NCBI RefSeq assembly: GCF_022605165.1
Contig: NC_063068.1
Span: 3,162,001 to 3,226,000 of the forward strand
Direction of reading: 5' to 3'
Length of the DNA: 64,000 nt
Origin: Purpureocillium takamizusanense
Taxonomy: Eukaryota; Ascomycota; Sordariomycetes; Hypocreales; Ophiocordycipitaceae
Part shown: positions 11,212-23,749 of the stretch, in pieces
Layout of the letters: each line of letters starts with the position of its first letter
How positions within the stretch are numbered: position 1 is the first letter of the stretch
Position numbers and translations under genes: made by a program
Notes under the pieces: model-generated
Seen by the model: the letters and a program-made list of their open reading frames with translations, nothing else
What the model was told of the DNA's origin: nothing
Databases searched by the model: none

Positions 11212-12087
11212 TCACTTGCGGGGCGCTCGTGATGTACCGGGGTAGCCGGCGAGAGGCGAAGGCGGGTCAAGCATCTCATAGTCGTCGCTGTGGACCGTGG
11301 CGACATTGGTCCTCAGGGAGTTGCCGTCTGTATCCTGCGGCGTATTCGAGCTTGACGGAGGCTCTGCTGGTGAAGGTGAGGGCTCGTCGCGTCGTTCAAT
11401 ATTGTTCACTTCGTGCGTAGCCGAGCGGGAGTCCCGCCGACTGGCTTCCCTGGCGGATGGTGGTGACTGCACGGGTGTCCCGGGAGTCGTCGAGCTGGCA
11501 ACGGTCGAGGCTGTGCCTACAGGCATGCGAAGCACTCGGCTCAGTCTCTGAAACCAGGTTGGGTGTCGTGGTCGGCGAAGGCTCTCCGGCGGCGAGTCCA
11601 AGGGGTAAGCTCGTGGCCCCGAAACATTCGCTCCCTCCACTCGTGTTGATGATGGGGCCACCCGGAAGGGCTGATGGGTCGCTGGTCGAGCCGGAGCAGT
11701 AGAATACATGACCATAGGCGGTATCGGGGCGTATGGTCGCGGCGTGGCGGCTAGTGACACGACACAACGCGGCGCCATCTGATCACCGTGGCGGTTCAAG
11801 TGGAACACTGCGGGATAGTAGACGACTTGAGGCGGGTAGCCGGGGATGTTCTGTGCCACTGGCAAGTGCGCCATAGTCGTGTTGCCATCGTGGTTGCGCG
11901 CGGTTCGCCTACCGCCTGGGAGCTGAATGGTCGTGCGGTTGCGTTGCGCGATTCGGGCACGACCAAGGCAGTACATGTAGGCGACGAGTGTCACGACCGA
12001 GAAGACGACAATGCTGAAGATGATGCCGATTTGCTGGGGCCGCGTGAGGCAGTGCCAGCCGAGGCAGTTGTCGGGCCCGCGACGCAT
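11212..12087 (-). CDS. Conserved-type single-pass membrane protein, function unknown
   Basis: A single exon of 291 residues. I chose the ATG at 12087 because it begins MRRGPDNCLGWHCLT, a Cys-containing N terminus directly before a clear transmembrane helix at about residues 20-42 (IGIIFSIVVFSVVTLVAYMY). That helix ends in the basic LGRARIAQRNR, which predicts a cytosolic C-terminal side. The open frame extends another 77 codons upstream, but those residues look like leader. The remaining 240 residues are Pro-, Ser- and Arg-rich and probably disordered, with an acidic end (SDDYEMLDPPSPLAGYPG). I have the impression that short fungal membrane proteins with this N terminus are widespread in Sordariomycetes, but I know no function. 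It is divergently arranged with CTR9 across about 1 kb. Confidence 0.7.
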   Translation of the reverse strand: MRRGPDNCLGWHCLTRPQQIGIIFSIVVFSVVTLVAYMYCLGRARIAQRNRTTIQLPGGRRTARNHDGNTTMAHLPVAQNIPGYPPQVVYYPAVFHLNRHGDQMAPRCVVSLAATPRPYAPIPPMVMYSTAPARPATHQPFRVAPSSTRVEGANVSGPRAYPLDSPPESLRRPRHPTWFQRLSRVLRMPVGTASTVASSTTPGTPVQSPPSAREASRRDSRSATHEVNNIERRDEPSPSPAEPPSSSNTPQDTDGNSLRTNVATVHSDDYEMLDPPSPLAGYPGTSRAPRK

Positions 12088-13097
12088 GGCGGATGGCCGT
12101 GGCCAAGGTTTACGCGGGTCGTCGTCGGGGATGTGCGACCTTGAAGGAGACAACAGCTGGAATGACAGATGAGGCGGCCCGTCGCCGTTGTGGCCATGCA
12201 GAACGAACGGACCGTGGAGGCAGAGAGAAAAGGCAGAGAGAGCAAGAATGGAGAAATGCGTGTGAGCTCTGTCGCTGGGAAACGATGGCAGTGTCGGCTC
12301 TCGCAGCAACGCGAACACGCATCGTGTAGTGAATCAGGCCTTTCGGCGTCGAGCAACTGGTTGCACGTAAACATCCTACAGCATGCATCGTGCACCCGAA
12401 ACAGGCTTCAGGTGCGGAAAATGATTATCAGACGAAATATATCTCGCGCAGGCGCCTTTTGCTCTTGCTGAGAGACGCTTGCATCCGTGTAAGTCGTGTT
12501 GTTGTGCGCGCGTTTTTAGTAGCGCTAATAAACGGGCGCTCCTGGGGTTCATTGAAACGACACATCCGGCGCCTCCGTAGACCATTTGACAATTTTCATG
12601 AGCGCTACCACTGCTGTCTATCGTATCGAACCAGCATGCATACCTAGGTATTCATGAAAGAATAGGCGACGTAGTCAATCTGGATAGCGCCTTCCCTTTT
12701 TATGGTTGAAGTTGGATCAAAGCCAATCAGTGGCGCCGGCGGAGGCAGCGAGCACGGGGTGGGTCAGCGTGTCGCGCTCGGACCAACCACCGTCCTTCAG
12801 TCAACACCCATTAAATCCAAAGCTTGTGGCAGCGCGAGTCGCATTTGATTTCGTCGCCTCAACTCCAACGACGGCATTTTTTCCGTTTCTTGTCGGCCGT
12901 CCTCCCCCCTCACGCTCCGCCATCATCGGACGGCTATGCACTCGCGCCGCTGAAGAGACCGATGCTCTCCGCGCCTACATCGATTGAGACGCATCGATAG
13001 TCTGTCCAACCCCCGACGCGTCTTCCCCCCACCCCTCGTCAACCGTTCCGTGTCGGCCTTTGCGACTCCCGAAAAGGGTCGCTTCTCGCAGTCCGCC
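12088..13097. promoter_or_regulatory. Divergent promoter region of the membrane-protein gene and CTR9
   Basis: Two start codons face away from each other across 1010 bp, so both promoters must lie here. The palindrome TACCTAGGTA is at 12641-12650. A CCAAT box (AGCCAATCAG) is at about 12721. The last 250 bases before CTR9 are pyrimidine-rich. No gene was seen inside. Confidence 0.5.
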
Positions 13098-16000
13098 ATG
13101 GTGGCCGCCGCGGATGGCACGACCAACGGCGTGACGAATGGCGATGCCGCCCGCGCTCCCGTTAGCACCCGCTTCTCCGACATCCCCTCGGCCATCGACA
13201 TCCCCGTCCAGGGCGACCAGGAGGACGAAGCCGTCGAGATCGACCTCGAAGACCTTCTCGACGACCCAACCGAGCTCTGCACCCTCTTCGAGAACGAGCA
13301 TGCCGCCAAGACGTACTGGATGACAGTCGCGCTCGCCTACGCCAAGCAGAAGAAGATCGACCATGCCATCGAGATGCTCCTCCGCGGCGCTAGTTCCATC
13401 AGCAACAGCGGCAACCCCCGCGACAAGGTCAGCATCATCTGCTGTCTGTGCTGGATGTATCTGTGGAAGAGCCGCGAAGCCCCTCGAGTCGCGCCCGATG
13501 GCATTCGCATCTCCGAGGCCAAGACAAAAGAGTACTACCTCCAGCTGGCCACGTCCTCGCTCAACGACGCCGCCCGCCTCAACCCTTCCTTCCCGCCCAT
13601 CTTCCTCGCCCGAGGCGTCTTGCTCCTCCTCAGGGCCTCGCTGCAGGCCCCTGCCAAGACCGCCGGCGGCATCGGCACCGAAAAGAATGAGCTCCTTAAG
13701 ACGGCTGTCAAATCATTCGAAGATGCCTTGCGAGTATCACAAGGAAAGAACATGCTAGCCCTCATGGGAAAGGCCCGGGCTTTCTTCTCCATGCACAAGT
13801 ACCCCAACGCCTTGACTGCGTATCAGGATGTGCTTCAGAAGATGCCTGACTTGGTCGATCCGGATCCGAGAATTGGCATCGGCTGCTGCTTCTGGCAGCT
13901 CGGCTTCAAGGAAGACGCCAAGGCCGCATGGGAGAGGTCGCTTGAAATTAACCCCGACTCGACCGTGGCCAACATCCTCCTGGGCTTGTTCTACCTCGAT
14001 GCCAGCGGCCACGTGCCTGTCAACAGCGACGACTTTTTGAAGCTGTACAGGAAGGCCATGACAGAGTATACCCAAAAGTCTTTCAAGCTGGACAAAGAGC
14101 TGCCCCTCACCTGCTCTACTTTCTCCAGCTACTTCCTCTCGCGCAAAGCCTGGGACAACGCGGAGAAGCTGGCGCACAAGGCCATCCAGTTTACAGATGT
14201 TAATGCAATCGCTAGTGACGGTTGGTATCTGTTGGCGCGCAAGGCACACTACAACGGCGACACCGACAAGGCGAGCGACTACTACCGCCGTGCTGACGAC
14301 GCACGAGGTGGCACAGACACGGGCTACTTACCCGCAAAGTTTGGCGTCGCGCAGCTGTCCGTTCTCAAGAACGACCTGGGTGAAGCCAAGCTGCGACTGG
14401 AGAAGATGATCCAGCAGTCGAGGAGCCACGAGGCAATGATCCTCTTGGGCACAATCTACGCAGAGGAAGTATTCGCTAGCCAAAAGAGCGATGTAAAGGA
14501 GGACAAGTCGTCGGAGATGGCAAAGGCCATCTCGCACCTCGAAAGCGTACGAAGCGCTTGGAAGGACCCTAAGAAGGCGCTGCCTTCGGATTCTTCCGTC
14601 TTGCTCAACCTGGCACGTCTATATGAGACTGAGAACCCCGACAAGGCGCTACAATGTCTGCAACAGGTCGAGCAGCTCGAGTTGGCTCAGATTCCGGCTT
14701 CGGAACGACCCCAGTCGACCGACGACGCGGAGGCCCAGGCGGCCATCAGGAAATTGTTGCCTCCGCAGCTCCTCAACAACATTGGCTGCTTCCACTACCA
14801 GTCGGAGAAGCACGAATTGGCCAGCGGTATGTTTGAGGCGGCGTTGGGCGCCTGCATGCGCATTGGCGAGAGAGACCCAGAGATGGACACGGACGCGCTC
14901 GTCTCAACCATCAGCTTCAACCTTGGTAGAACGTATGAGTCTAGGGGCTTGACCGATAAGGCTATGGAGGTGTATGAGGGCCTACTTGCTCGCCATGACG
15001 ACTATACCGATGCGCGCACGAGATTGGCATACATCAAGCTTCGGAGACATCCCAACAAGGAGGGACCCGATGCCGTGGCCAAGCTGTACCAGGACCACAC
15101 GAGCGATCTGGAAGTCCGTGCGCTGTACGGCTGGTACCTCGGTAAAGTACACTCCCGCAAGCGACCTTCGAACGTCGCCGACGATCATGAGTTTCGGCAC
15201 TACAAGCACACCTTGCAACACTACGACAAGCATGACCGGTATGCCCTGGTAGGCATGGGCAATCTATACCTGATGCAAGCGAGGGAGATGCGACGCGAAT
15301 CGGAGCAGGATAAGCAAAAGCGCAGCGCCATCTACGGCAAGGCCGTCGAGTTCTTCGAGAAGGCCCTGTCCTTGGACCCCAAGAACGCGTTCGCGGCACA
15401 GGGAGTCGCCATCGCTTTGGTCGAAGACAAGAAGGACTACAAGGCAGCCCTTCCCATCTTCAATCAGGTCCGGGAGACAGTCAGAGACTCGCACATCTAC
15501 GTCAACCTGGGTCACATCTACTCGGAGCTGAGGCAGTTCTCAAAGGCCATTGAGAACTACGAGATTGCGCTGTCCAAGGACGGCAAGGCAAATGATCCCG
15601 TGATTCTCTCCTGCCTAGGCCGGACCTGGTTGAACCGGGGAAGAAACGAGCGAGACGCGGACTCTTGCGTTAAGGCCCTCGAGTGCGCGAAAAAGGTAAG
15701 GACAACGGCACTAGGCGTGGTCGTGGCACTTTGGCTGACATGATCATATAGGCTTTTGAAATCGCCCCTAAGGAGCAGCTCCACTACAAGTTCAACGTCG
15801 CCTTCGTGCAGATCCAGCTGGTTACCACCCTGCAGGGCCTGCCGGAGAACCGGCGGACGCTGGAGCAATTGGAGCAGGCGGCGGAGGGCCTGGAGGCCGC
15901 TATCGAGAGTCTCGACAGCATTGCCCCTCTGCCCAACAGCCCATACCCGAAGCACGATGTCGAGCAACGCGCCAACATGGCCCGCAACACGCTGCGGAAG

Positions 16001-16840
16001 CAGCTCGAGAGAGCCATCGGCAAGCAAAAGGAGTGGGAAGAGATGAATCAAGAGAAAATTAAGGCGGCGAGGGACCAGCGCGAGGCCGAGATCAAGCGCC
16101 GCGAGGCCGAGCGGGAGGCCGTCCTGGCCAAGGAGCGCGAGCGGCAGGAGAAGATCAAGAAGGAGCGCGAGGTGATTGCCGCGCGCGATCGAATGCTGGC
16201 GGAACAGCGGGCGGAGCAAAAGGCTGAGGAGCTACGCGAGCAGCAGGCGCGCAAGGAGGCGGAGCTCACGACGGACGAGGAGACTGGCCAGAAGGTCAAG
16301 CGCAAGCGCAAACCCAAGAAGCCGACAGAGCGGCGGGCGCGGAAGAAGGGCGAGCGCGACGACGCGGATGAGGACTCTCAGGAGGAGTCGCATACCAAGA
16401 AGAGACGCCGCCTCACCAAGAAGGAGTCGAGCAAGTACAAGTCGGCCGAGATTGTGGTCGACAGCGACGAGGACGACGACGAGGACGCGCTCGAGCGCGC
16501 GGAAAGGAACATGGAGAGGAGCGGCACGGTCGGATCGGACGAAGACGATGAGGGTGATGCGGGCGCCGCCGACAAGATGGACGTGGACGGGGACGAGCAG
16601 CCGGCGGAGCAGGGCGGCGATGCGGACGAGGAAGAGGACGAGGACACCGCGCCGCGCCAAGCTCAACAGAAGAGAGCCCGGCGGGGTCGCGTTGTCGAGT
16701 CCGACGAGGAGGAAGAAGAAGAAGAAGAGGGAGAGGGCAACAGCCCCCCCGTGCGCGGCCACGACGGCAGCTCCCCGGCTGCGGCTGCGGACGAGACCCT
16801 ACGCGACGCTGCCGATGACGACGAAGACGAGGACGAGTAG
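13098..16840 (+). CDS. CTR9: RNA polymerase II-associated Paf1 complex subunit CTR9
   Basis: Exons 13098-15695 and 15752-16840 flank a 56-bp intron and give 1228 residues. CTR9 is the TPR scaffold of the Paf1 complex, which travels with RNA polymerase II and supports elongation and histone H2B ubiquitination and H3K4/K36 methylation. The N terminus has the family's IDIPVQGDQEDEAVEIDLEDLLDDPTEL-type opening, followed by many tandem tetratricopeptide repeats across roughly residues 90-900 (for example NAFAAQGVAIALVEDKKDY and HIYVNLGHIYSELRQFSKAIE). Residues about 965-1060 are a Lys/Glu/Arg-rich helix, then a basic patch (KRKRKPKK), then an acidic tail with Glu and Asp runs to the stop. The start at 13098 matches the beginning of conserved sequence; the open frame extends 38 codons further upstream without conserved content. 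Confidence 0.95.
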
Positions 16841-17462
16841 ATGCGTCGTCATCCGTCAATTTCATCGTGTATAGTACGTTTCCAGGTATTCAGGGTCCGC
16901 GCCGGTTGGAGGGACGGGGTGACGATACAGGTTGACCAACAAAGAAGGGGCGGCGGGTACGGGAATAGCGAAAATCACATTGGTTTTTTGTATGCATACC
17001 TGTATCTTTGTTCCACAAAACCATGATGCAGCGTTACAGCGTGATGTGACATTGGTCGTGAAGAAGAGGCCTGTTGACGCCGTCCACATACATGTCCCCG
17101 GCTCGATGACACGCAGCTGTCGTCGCTAGAGGACATGCAGCCGTGCGGCGAGGGACAGTATATCTCTCTCTCTACAACCCCCCGAGTCTCGCGCTCCACA
17201 CATACCTAGTGGATAGGTACCTAGCTAGGTACTACGTCCTACCCCGTTGCAACCTCGACGACCCCGTCTACGTCTAGTCGTCTACTGATAATCTGCCCAA
17301 GTGTCATTTTTGAATCCTTCCTGTACAGGTGTATGTATGCTCTATGACAGGTCTGTGAGTGATGACGATGACGATGGCGATGCGAGCTGCCGTCGCCCTG
17401 GCTGCATCGTCCACACGCACGCACGTTGACCACACAATATCGGAGCTGAACGATTGCTGCGT
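16841..17462. other. Convergent 3' flanks of CTR9 and CBR1
   Basis: This is 622 bp between two stop codons facing each other. It contains TAGGTACCTAGCTAGGTAC near 17214-17232, a short CT run near 17160, and GATGAC triplets near 17360. No gene was seen. Confidence 0.6.
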
Positions 17463-18720
17463 CTAAAAGGCAAAGACCTGGTCCTCGAGCTTGCTGACGG
17501 GGCGGGCCTTCTTGAAGCCGAGGCTCTCGGTGGCCTTCTTCAGGCCGCTAACCATGGGGGGAGGACCACAGATGAGGATCTTGACGTCTTCGGCGGGCTT
17601 GGGGAGCCATTTCTGCAGGCGCGGTCATGGTCAGCGACACAGGGGGGTTCAAATCGGGAAGGGGGTGAGGAAGGCGGGCGGGCGCGTCTTACGGTAATCA
17701 TGTCAGCAGTGACATAGCCGACGCCGCCGGTCCAGCCCTCGGGGGGCTTGTCCAGGACGTAGTGGACGCGGATGCCGCTGTCCTCCTTGGTCAGGGCGTC
17801 GAGGTCCTCGCGGAGGAGGATGTCCTGGGGGGTGACATTGGCGAAGATTAGGTCGACCTGCGTGCGGTCCCCGGCGGCGCGGCCGCGGATGATGGCGCGG
17901 ATGATCTGCAGCATGGGGGTGATGCCGGTACCGCCGGCGACCATGCCGAAGTGGCGGACCATGTTGGGGGTGTAGACGAAGGCGCCCTTGGGCCCGCGGA
18001 CGCGAATTGTCTGGCCGACGACCAGGGAGGCCATGTGCTTGGAGATGTTGCCCTGGGGGTACGACTTGATGAGGAGGTCGAAGAAGCCGGGTTGGTGGTC
18101 GCCCGAGATGGGGGTGTAGGAGCGGACAATCTCCTTGGTGCTGCCGTCGGGCTGCTTCAGGGGGGCGCCAATGGAGATGTGCTGGCCGATGGGGAGGCCG
18201 AGAATGGACTGCGTTGAGGGGAGCTTGAAGCGGTAGCTGGGGGGCTCATCGTGTCAGCGCATTGGTTTCCTCTACCGGCGCGAAGCCGGCCGGGGCGAGG
18301 AACGGAGGAGGGGACGTTACATGGCGACATTGTGGGAGATGACCGTCTTCTCCTGGAGCTCAAACTCCTGGAAGACATCAGGCTTGAGGACCTTTTTGAT
18401 CTCTATAGGTGTGGGGAAGCGAGAGCATGGTCAGTCAATTGCGTCCAGAATTGCGCGATTCTCTCTCCGAAAAACGGAGCCGCGTGCGTGCCGACGAGGC
18501 AAAGGCAGCAGACAGACAAGGGCGCAGAAGGCGGGGAAGACTCACGGAAGTTCCAGAAGTTGTAGGCGCCAAGGGCGACAGAGAGGAGGACAGAGTAGGG
18601 TGCCCACTCCCGCTTGACGATGAGGGTGCCGACGACGAGGAGGGCGCCGGGGATGTAGACGTAGTCGATGTAGTGGCGGGCGAGCCACGACGAGTCGTGG
18701 GCAGCGACGGGGGAGGCCAT
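17463..18720 (-). CDS. CBR1: NADH-cytochrome b5 reductase 1
   Basis: Exons 18546-18720, 18321-18402, 17693-18236 and 17463-17612 give 316 residues; introns are 143, 84 and 80 bp. The enzyme passes electrons from NADH through FAD to cytochrome b5, for sterol and fatty-acid desaturation and similar reactions. The N terminus carries two hydrophobic segments ([13 protein letters not shown] and [14 protein letters not shown]), which anchor it in the ER or outer mitochondrial membrane. The FAD-binding RSYTPIS and the following GNISKH, the NADH-binding [14 protein letters not shown] and the CGPPPMV motif are all present. It ends in KLEDQVFAF, the usual C terminus of the family. Length and exon phases agree with other fungal CBR1 proteins. 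Confidence 0.95.
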
Positions 18721-19962
18721 AGCGTCCTTTCTTCTCTTATCTAATTCTTTCTTTCTCTCTTTCTGCTCCCGTGCGAGCGATCGATCGATCGTGCGGTGCG
18801 GTGCGGTGCGCGGCGCGAAGGCAGCGGTCGTCGATGAGGCGGTCCAAGTCCTGTTTGTTGGGAGGGGAGGGTGCGGACGTAGGTATGAAGGAAGTTTTTA
18901 CAACCTTAGGGGTTGGGTCGAATGAGACTTGAAGAGGGACGGGACGGAGACAAAAAAGATGTTGACGCCGCCGCTGCCCGGTCGGGTGTTGAGGGTCCCG
19001 GTCCCGGTCCCCGCCACGCAGCAGTGTCAGAATTTCCCGCGCTCTGAGATAATGGGGGCGGCAACCCTGGGGGGGGGGGGGCAGCTTCCAGCTTGGGGGC
19101 CGCCGTTTTTTAGTGGAGGGCGGGCAGTTGCTGATGCTGCCCGTTGCCCGAGGGTCCTGCCAGGCGGAGCTGCAATGCACTGTGGTTTGGTCTGTGCCGG
19201 CCTCTTGGGGGGCATGAATGGACGGAAAATGTGGGGAGGCGACGGGCCACTATAACAACTGGAGAAGCTGGATTGAGTGATGAGATTGGCTCAGTGTTTC
19301 TCTACCCCAACATTCGAAGTTTCCTTGGGTTTTTCTTGAAACAATAAAAAAGTAAAATTCATCATCTCCATCCCAAGGTCGTCTATTCAGTTCATGGAGC
19401 GCGGGACCATTTGATGCCGTCGCGTGTCTCTCCCGGCCGCCGCCAGCTTTTCCTCGGCTGCGTCAGACTGAAGCCCTCGCCGACGCTCAGCTCAGGTCTT
19501 ACTTACGCCCCCGGAGACACGGAGGCGGTGACAGGGGGGTCGGGGAAGAAGCCCGAGGAGGACTCGGAGCCGATCACCTGGGCGCTTCATCACCACCGGC
19601 CGTAACATCGATGCCTTCGACTACATACATACATGGGCACTCGCCCTCTCCGTTGCGGCGGCGGGATTCGATTCCATGTATTGGATTGCGCGTGAGCGCC
19701 CCCGCGTAAGCTCCTCGACACGTATTACCAACCAAGGGACGATGCCCTCCGGGTCCCTCCAATCGGCGGCGGACGGGGTGGCAGCGGTCCAGGACTTCAG
19801 CTGGATCTCTTGACGCCGGCCGTGGTCGGTGGTCGGGCGCCGAGAGGCCACGAGGTCTTTGGGCTTGCTGGGGCTGGCGTTGTTGATGCTGACTGATGCT
19901 GAGACTGCTGGTACGGCTCTCTGGCTTTGGGCTTTGTTGCCTTGGGGTTTGACGAGACGTGT

Positions 19963-19998
19963 GGTTCCACGGACCACTCGCCCGTGGTCCGTGGTACC
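19963..19998. repeat. Perfect 11-bp stem hairpin
   Basis: CCACGGACCAC (19967-19977) and GTGGTCCGTGG (19984-19994) are exact reverse complements around the loop TCGCCC. GGT and ACC extend the pairing on the far side of a T-T mismatch. It lies in intergenic DNA. Confidence 0.8.
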
Positions 19999-21145
19999 GT
20001 ATCACTAACCCTGAAGTGAAGCAGCCCGGTCAGGCGAGGCGAACAAACAGGCAAGCGGGGTCAAAGATGATCTCTCTCGGCTTCAACCATGTCAGTCATC
20101 ATCGGCAGTGGACGAAGAGCGAAAGAAACAGGAGGAGAAAACAATTACGAACTAACCCAAGGCTCGCCGACTGGCCGCCGCCGACAGCTGGCACGGGCCA
20201 CCCGCCAGGTGGTCCCTGGCACCTGGCTTTTGCCTTGCGATGCTGGGTATGGCTTGGTTTGGCCTGTCGAGGCGACGGAGGTTCCGCCAAGCGCACATGC
20301 TGATGCCGGGGGGCGGTGGTACAATAGCGTCATTTGTGCATCCCGACTTGCCCTGGGCATGCATGGCCCACGGGGAGGGCGAAGCAGCATGAGAATGCTT
20401 AACTTACCACATAACAGGCAGTGGTGAGTAGGTAGGTACAGTAATAAGTTAGTAGTACTAACTCCTGTACTCACTCTGCTGGTTAGGAGGTCATGGCAAA
20501 CAAATAGCGACGGCAGCAGCTGCAACGACATGACCACTTTCTCACCGCGGTGCAACCCCCAAACCAGCACAGCACCGTCGACATGTCACGCACGCAGCAT
20601 CAGCTGCCGTAGAGCCTACTCCGTACTGTCCAGTATAGCAGTTGCCGATATACTTGCGCTCCCCTTCGTGACTTTGTTTCAGACTTGCCTGTTGGCACGT
20701 CGCGTGATCTGCCCAGTACTTGGCACGACTAACAGTATCTTGAGCTAGGCGAGGGCACCTTGCCCAGGTCGCTCGCTGGTCAGGCTCAACGGGGCGAGCG
20801 TCGATGCTACGGTAGACGGGCCCCAAGATTCTTGTCTATATACGGTAACTATTTACCTACCTTTTTTGCACTACCCACCGGTTGTGGCTTTAGGCGACCG
20901 CCCCGTATGTACCTTACCTTGATGCCTCCGGTTCCAGCCAGAGGAAAAAGAAGGCTCGAGGCAACGGCCCGCGTTTACTAAACAGCGGCCCGCGTCTAGA
21001 TTCCAAGGCCCTCTCCCACTCGACGGGTTACTTCCTAACGTTAGTAGTGCGTAAGGGCAAGCTCCGGTTTTGTCAATTCGCGCATAGGTAAACTAGCAAG
21101 AGCGAAGGGAAAAAAGAACCTCAACCGTGGGTCGAACTACGTCCT

Positions 21146-21176
21146 CGTCATCATCATCGTCGTCGTCGTCGTCGCC
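21146..21176. repeat. (TCA)n(TCG)n microsatellite
   Basis: Consecutive TCA then TCG triplets in gene-free DNA. Confidence 0.7.
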
Positions 21177-21840
21177 AGCCACGCGCACCAACACCCCGTT
21201 CTGGGTTTTGCGGACGAGCGAGCGAGCCCACCACATCTGTTGATTCGTAGTCTTGTACGTACGAGACGGTATACGGTATCTTGGGCTCGGTTCCCCGGCC
21301 CTATAGCCTGCATCGTCGTACTATTGAGCCTCGGGCCTGCGCCGGCCGGTCCGCCCCATACATTATACTTTGTACGAGGGCATACAGAAATCATACACAG
21401 GTCCATGCATACTAACGTAGAGACGCACACTCGGCATCTGCGGCATGACCGCCCTCCCTCCTCCTCCGTCGTATCCATTTACGGAGCAGGCGGCGCATGA
21501 TGAGAAGCAATACGGGCCACCCGTCATGCCGCCGCCCGCCCTTTTCGCGGCCGGGCCACCTGTTGTTGTTGTTGTTGCTGGTGCAGCAGCACGCGCAGGT
21601 TGCTGCGTCTCGTCTGCACCTCATTCGACCAGCAGCTGCATTGCCGACCGGCAGGCAGTGCGTGTGAGTGAGCCCGCCGATGCTTGGAAAGCGAAACCAA
21701 CAAACCAACAACCCCCCGCCGGCCTTCCCCGGGTCTGTCCCGTCTCCACCACCGCATGTGCCATTTCTCAGGCCATGCATGGATGCATGGCCCATCGCCA
21801 TCGGGCGCGTGACGGCGGCGGGAACGGCTCCACCAGAGGC

Positions 21841-21873
21841 TCAAATGAATGAATGAATGAATGAGTGAATGAA
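21841..21873. repeat. (AATG)n tetranucleotide repeat
   Basis: About eight AATG units with one GTG interruption. Confidence 0.75.
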
Positions 21874-22625
21874 TGGGGCTTGGAACTGCCGTGCCAAGGC
21901 ACAAAGAAGAACAAAGAAAGAAAGAAAAAGAGGACACTAGGGTGCGCGAGACTGGCATTACGTGACCCATGAGGCTACGTCAGTGGACAACAGCCAAGTG
22001 TCTGCTAGTCCTTCTTTCTCTCCGTCCATCTGTATCTCTCGTGTGGCTTCAACGTCCCTCGACGAAACGAGTTTCGCGTGGCTCCGGGTCCCGCGTCGTC
22101 GTCAGCTTGGGGCTGGGGCTACTAATAAGGGTCTGGCCCCGGGTCCTCGTATGTCATGTAGAATAGTTACATGCATGCCAAGTTGGGACATGGTAGTACT
22201 ACTGTACCTATAGCCAAGACAGGGCGTACCGTACACGCGTATTGATACGCCGTCTCCTTGATGAGGGCCATGACAGGTGATGAACCGCATCGGCCGGCCG
22301 AGTGGTCGTTGTTTACCGGCAGCTTGGCACTTGCACGAGGCGACAGCGAGCGACGCAGCTGCTCGTGTCCCCGTGATGCCATGCCATGGGACCCTGCTGC
22401 TGCTGCTGCTGCTGTCGCCCCAGGGTCAAAAATAAATAAAACAAGTGAGTCAGTCATCCGTCAGTCGTGTCCACGACCCGTCTTGGGTTGGGGTTTGTGG
22501 CCAGTCGAAGCGCGTACCGCACAAAGTACGAGACGAGACAACAGCTCCTTTGGCAATCCCGACGTCAAAGGCGGACAGGGGTGCCATCCCAGACATGCCG
22601 GATCTCAAGAGGTGGTGGACTGACT

Positions 22626-22682
22626 CTCACACACAAAGACACACGTTCACACACACAGACGCACGCACGCACACACACACAC
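22626..22682. repeat. Imperfect CA-rich repeat
   Basis: CACA runs broken by GA, GT and GCACG units. Confidence 0.65.
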
Positions 22683-23314
22683 TCAGCCGTACATACGTAC
22701 GTACTCGTACCCGCAGACGCAGACGCCGACCACGACGCTGCGCCGCACGTCACGCCCGCCGAACCGTTCTGCCCTCTCCGCCGCGAAGCCCGCCTCCCCT
22801 CGTAACGCTGGCCAGGGAAAAGCGACCACCAAGGCGCCTTCGTGCCCCCCGTTGCCCATGTCCGGTGGGTGATTGGTCTGGCGCTCATCGCGGGCTCTGG
22901 CTTCAGAGACGGTTGGGTTGGATTTTTTTTGGCGAGGGTGCCGAAAGCAGCCTGGTTTCGTCGGCGGCTGGGCAATGACGCCGCGCGGAGGGGGGAGATA
23001 TGGGAGGGGGTGAGGTGGGAGCGAGCAGGCTCGGTGGACAGATGGACCATGCATGGATCATGGATCATGGGCAAAACCGGCCACAGCATGGGGGGATGGG
23101 AAAATCAAACTGGGGAACATGGGCCGATAACATCGTCCATGTCTGGCCTGCCAGAGCCGCCTTTTCGCTGCAGGCAGCTGGCTGACTGCTAGTAATGACG
23201 TTAGTTGCTCTGTTAGTACTTGGCAGCTCACCCTCCTGCGGGCCCCCCCTCTTCGTCGTGTCGTTTGTGGCGCCGCCGCCGCCGCCCCTCCTTTTTGGCG
23301 TGTGCGGTTTAGTT

Positions 23315-23444
<130 letters not shown>

Positions 23445-23687
23445 GCCATGTCCGTCCGCCTCTCTGAAGCCCGAAGCATTCGCAAGAGCGGGAAAACCGG
23501 AGCCCATGGTTGCGGCGTCTTGCCTTTTGACCATGTCTTGACTTTCGGCCCGGCCGCATTGTCAATTGGCTCCCGGGCCGGGCGGCCCATCTCGCCATTG
23601 TATGTCGTGGGCCACAACACAAGCCCTTGGCCTGGGCCTGGGCTGCCTGGCGACTCGATTGTGGCGGCGGAACGCAGAGGCCGATAT

Positions 23688-23749
23688 GCTGCTGCCGGCG
23701 CTGCTGCTGCTGCTGCTGCCGGCGCTGCTGCTGCTGCTGCTGCCGCTGG
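23688..23749. repeat. (CTG)n repeat with CCGGCG interruptions
   Basis: Three blocks of CTG triplets separated by CCGGCG in gene-free DNA. Confidence 0.85.

Noticed and set aside
19458..19506. A 49-bp GTAAGT intron that would extend the 19.5 kb fragment to AEEKLAAAG
   Set aside because: The donor leaves two bases and the acceptor needs one to enter that frame, so the join is out of phase.
19655..19685. Minus-strand GGAATCGAATCC resembling a tRNA B box
   Set aside because: Two bases differ from GGTTCGAATCC, and no cloverleaf forms with the upstream sequence.
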